64,000 nucleotides of DNA from Quinella sp. 2Q5 (GTDB lineage Bacteria; Bacillota; Negativicutes; Selenomonadales; Selenomonadaceae). Where the stretch lies: positions 115,393-179,392 of the forward strand of contig JADEZQ010000001.1 of the NCBI GenBank assembly GCA_015206785.1, given 5' to 3'. Under the pieces are notes generated by a model that saw only the letters and a program-made list of their open reading frames with translations, was not told the DNA's origin and did not search any database. Positions 63,781-64,000 of the stretch are shown piece after piece. Position 1 is the stretch's first letter. Each line of letters opens with the position of its first letter. Both the position numbers and the translations under genes were made by a program.

Positions 63781-64000
63781 ATGAGAAAAAAATACGAAAC
63801 AGATTTAACGGATGAGCAATGGGAAGTGATTGCGCCCTTGTTCGTCAACATGCGAAAACGCAAATGGGAAAAGCGCGAATTGGTCAATGCGGTGTTGTAT
63901 CTGGTGAAAACGGGCTGTCAGTGGCGTAATTTACCGCACGATTTCCCACCAGTCTTTACCGTGCACAGCTTTTATCGACGTGCACGCCTTAACGGACTTT
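63781..64000 (+). mobile_element. IS5-family transposase, N-terminal part (runs off the window)
   Basis: ATG 63781 opens a frame to the window edge: [20 protein letters not shown], then [20 protein letters not shown] and [21 protein letters not shown]. This is the DUF4096 helix-turn-helix start of IS5-type (IS427/IS1031-like) transposases. The inverted repeat has not been located but should lie within 63724-63780. Base use is more AT-rich than the neighbours, which fits transfer. Confidence 0.88.

Overview
This window is a GC-rich bacterial chromosome segment, most probably from a diderm Firmicute of the Negativicutes (Selenomonas relatives). Three things point there. Lipid A genes (lpxC, fabZ, lpxA, lpxI) mark an outer membrane. 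Firmicute-type features stand beside them: Zn-type S14, GatB, a SCIFF peptide and sigma-A promoters with near-consensus boxes. The str, S10, spc and alpha ribosomal clusters are fused in Firmicute gene order. The assignment is inference; no 16S rRNA gene is present.

Layout. 1-5560 (+): gatB, an AMP-forming acyl-CoA synthetase, then a tight run of a PPP-type phosphatase, a divergent FtsZ-like protein and a Cof-type HAD phosphatase. 5583-8978 (+): terminator, promoter and the lpxC-fabZ-lpxA-(101-aa ORF)-lpxI operon. 8984-15175: an RND/MacA-type adaptor (-) divergent from a 1437-residue acidic protein with RTX-like calcium-binding repeats (+), which has a long structured leader. 15231-16864 (-): two small envelope-type proteins around tRNA-Gln(CUG). 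16920-22395: a metallo-beta-lactamase-fold protein (+), then the riboflavin genes ribH, ribBA and ribE (-) behind an FMN riboswitch with a terminator. Upstream of the riboswitch lie a cysteine-cluster gene whose 5' end is tandemly repeated, a 209-aa protein, ribD and holA. 23450-28348: alr, a polysaccharide deacetylase, a half-size ChrA with a coupled mini-ORF, and the cobalamin genes cbiC, a TIGR04076 gene and cbiA.

28363-48758 (-) is one long translation cluster read right to left: rpsL-rpsG-fusA-tuf, a small secreted protein, rpsJ through rplF, two tandem VOC-domain genes, rplR to secY-adk-infA-rpmJ, and rpsM-rpsK-rpsD-rpoA-rplQ. Promoters are visible before rpsL and rpsJ, and a terminator after rplQ. 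The insertions (VOC pair, secreted protein) and the lack of map are its unusual points.

48853-64000: flagellin (+), aspS (-), a small hydrophobic ORF with an opposing promoter, a SCIFF ranthipeptide precursor without its maturase, a polyprenyl diphosphate synthase, a CopA ATPase whose C-terminal HMA domain has its own internal start, a decayed DUF4422-type gene, a type 2 ileS, an FkbH-like multidomain protein, a NYN-domain nuclease, and the first part of an IS5-family transposase running off the right edge.

The strongest candidates for something new are the FtsZ-like protein lacking the tubulin GTP-binding signature and T7 loop, with its phosphatase neighbours; the mini-locus at 52367-52750, which looks like a type I toxin-antitoxin arrangement; the VOC pair inside the spc operon; and the internal CopZ start within copA.
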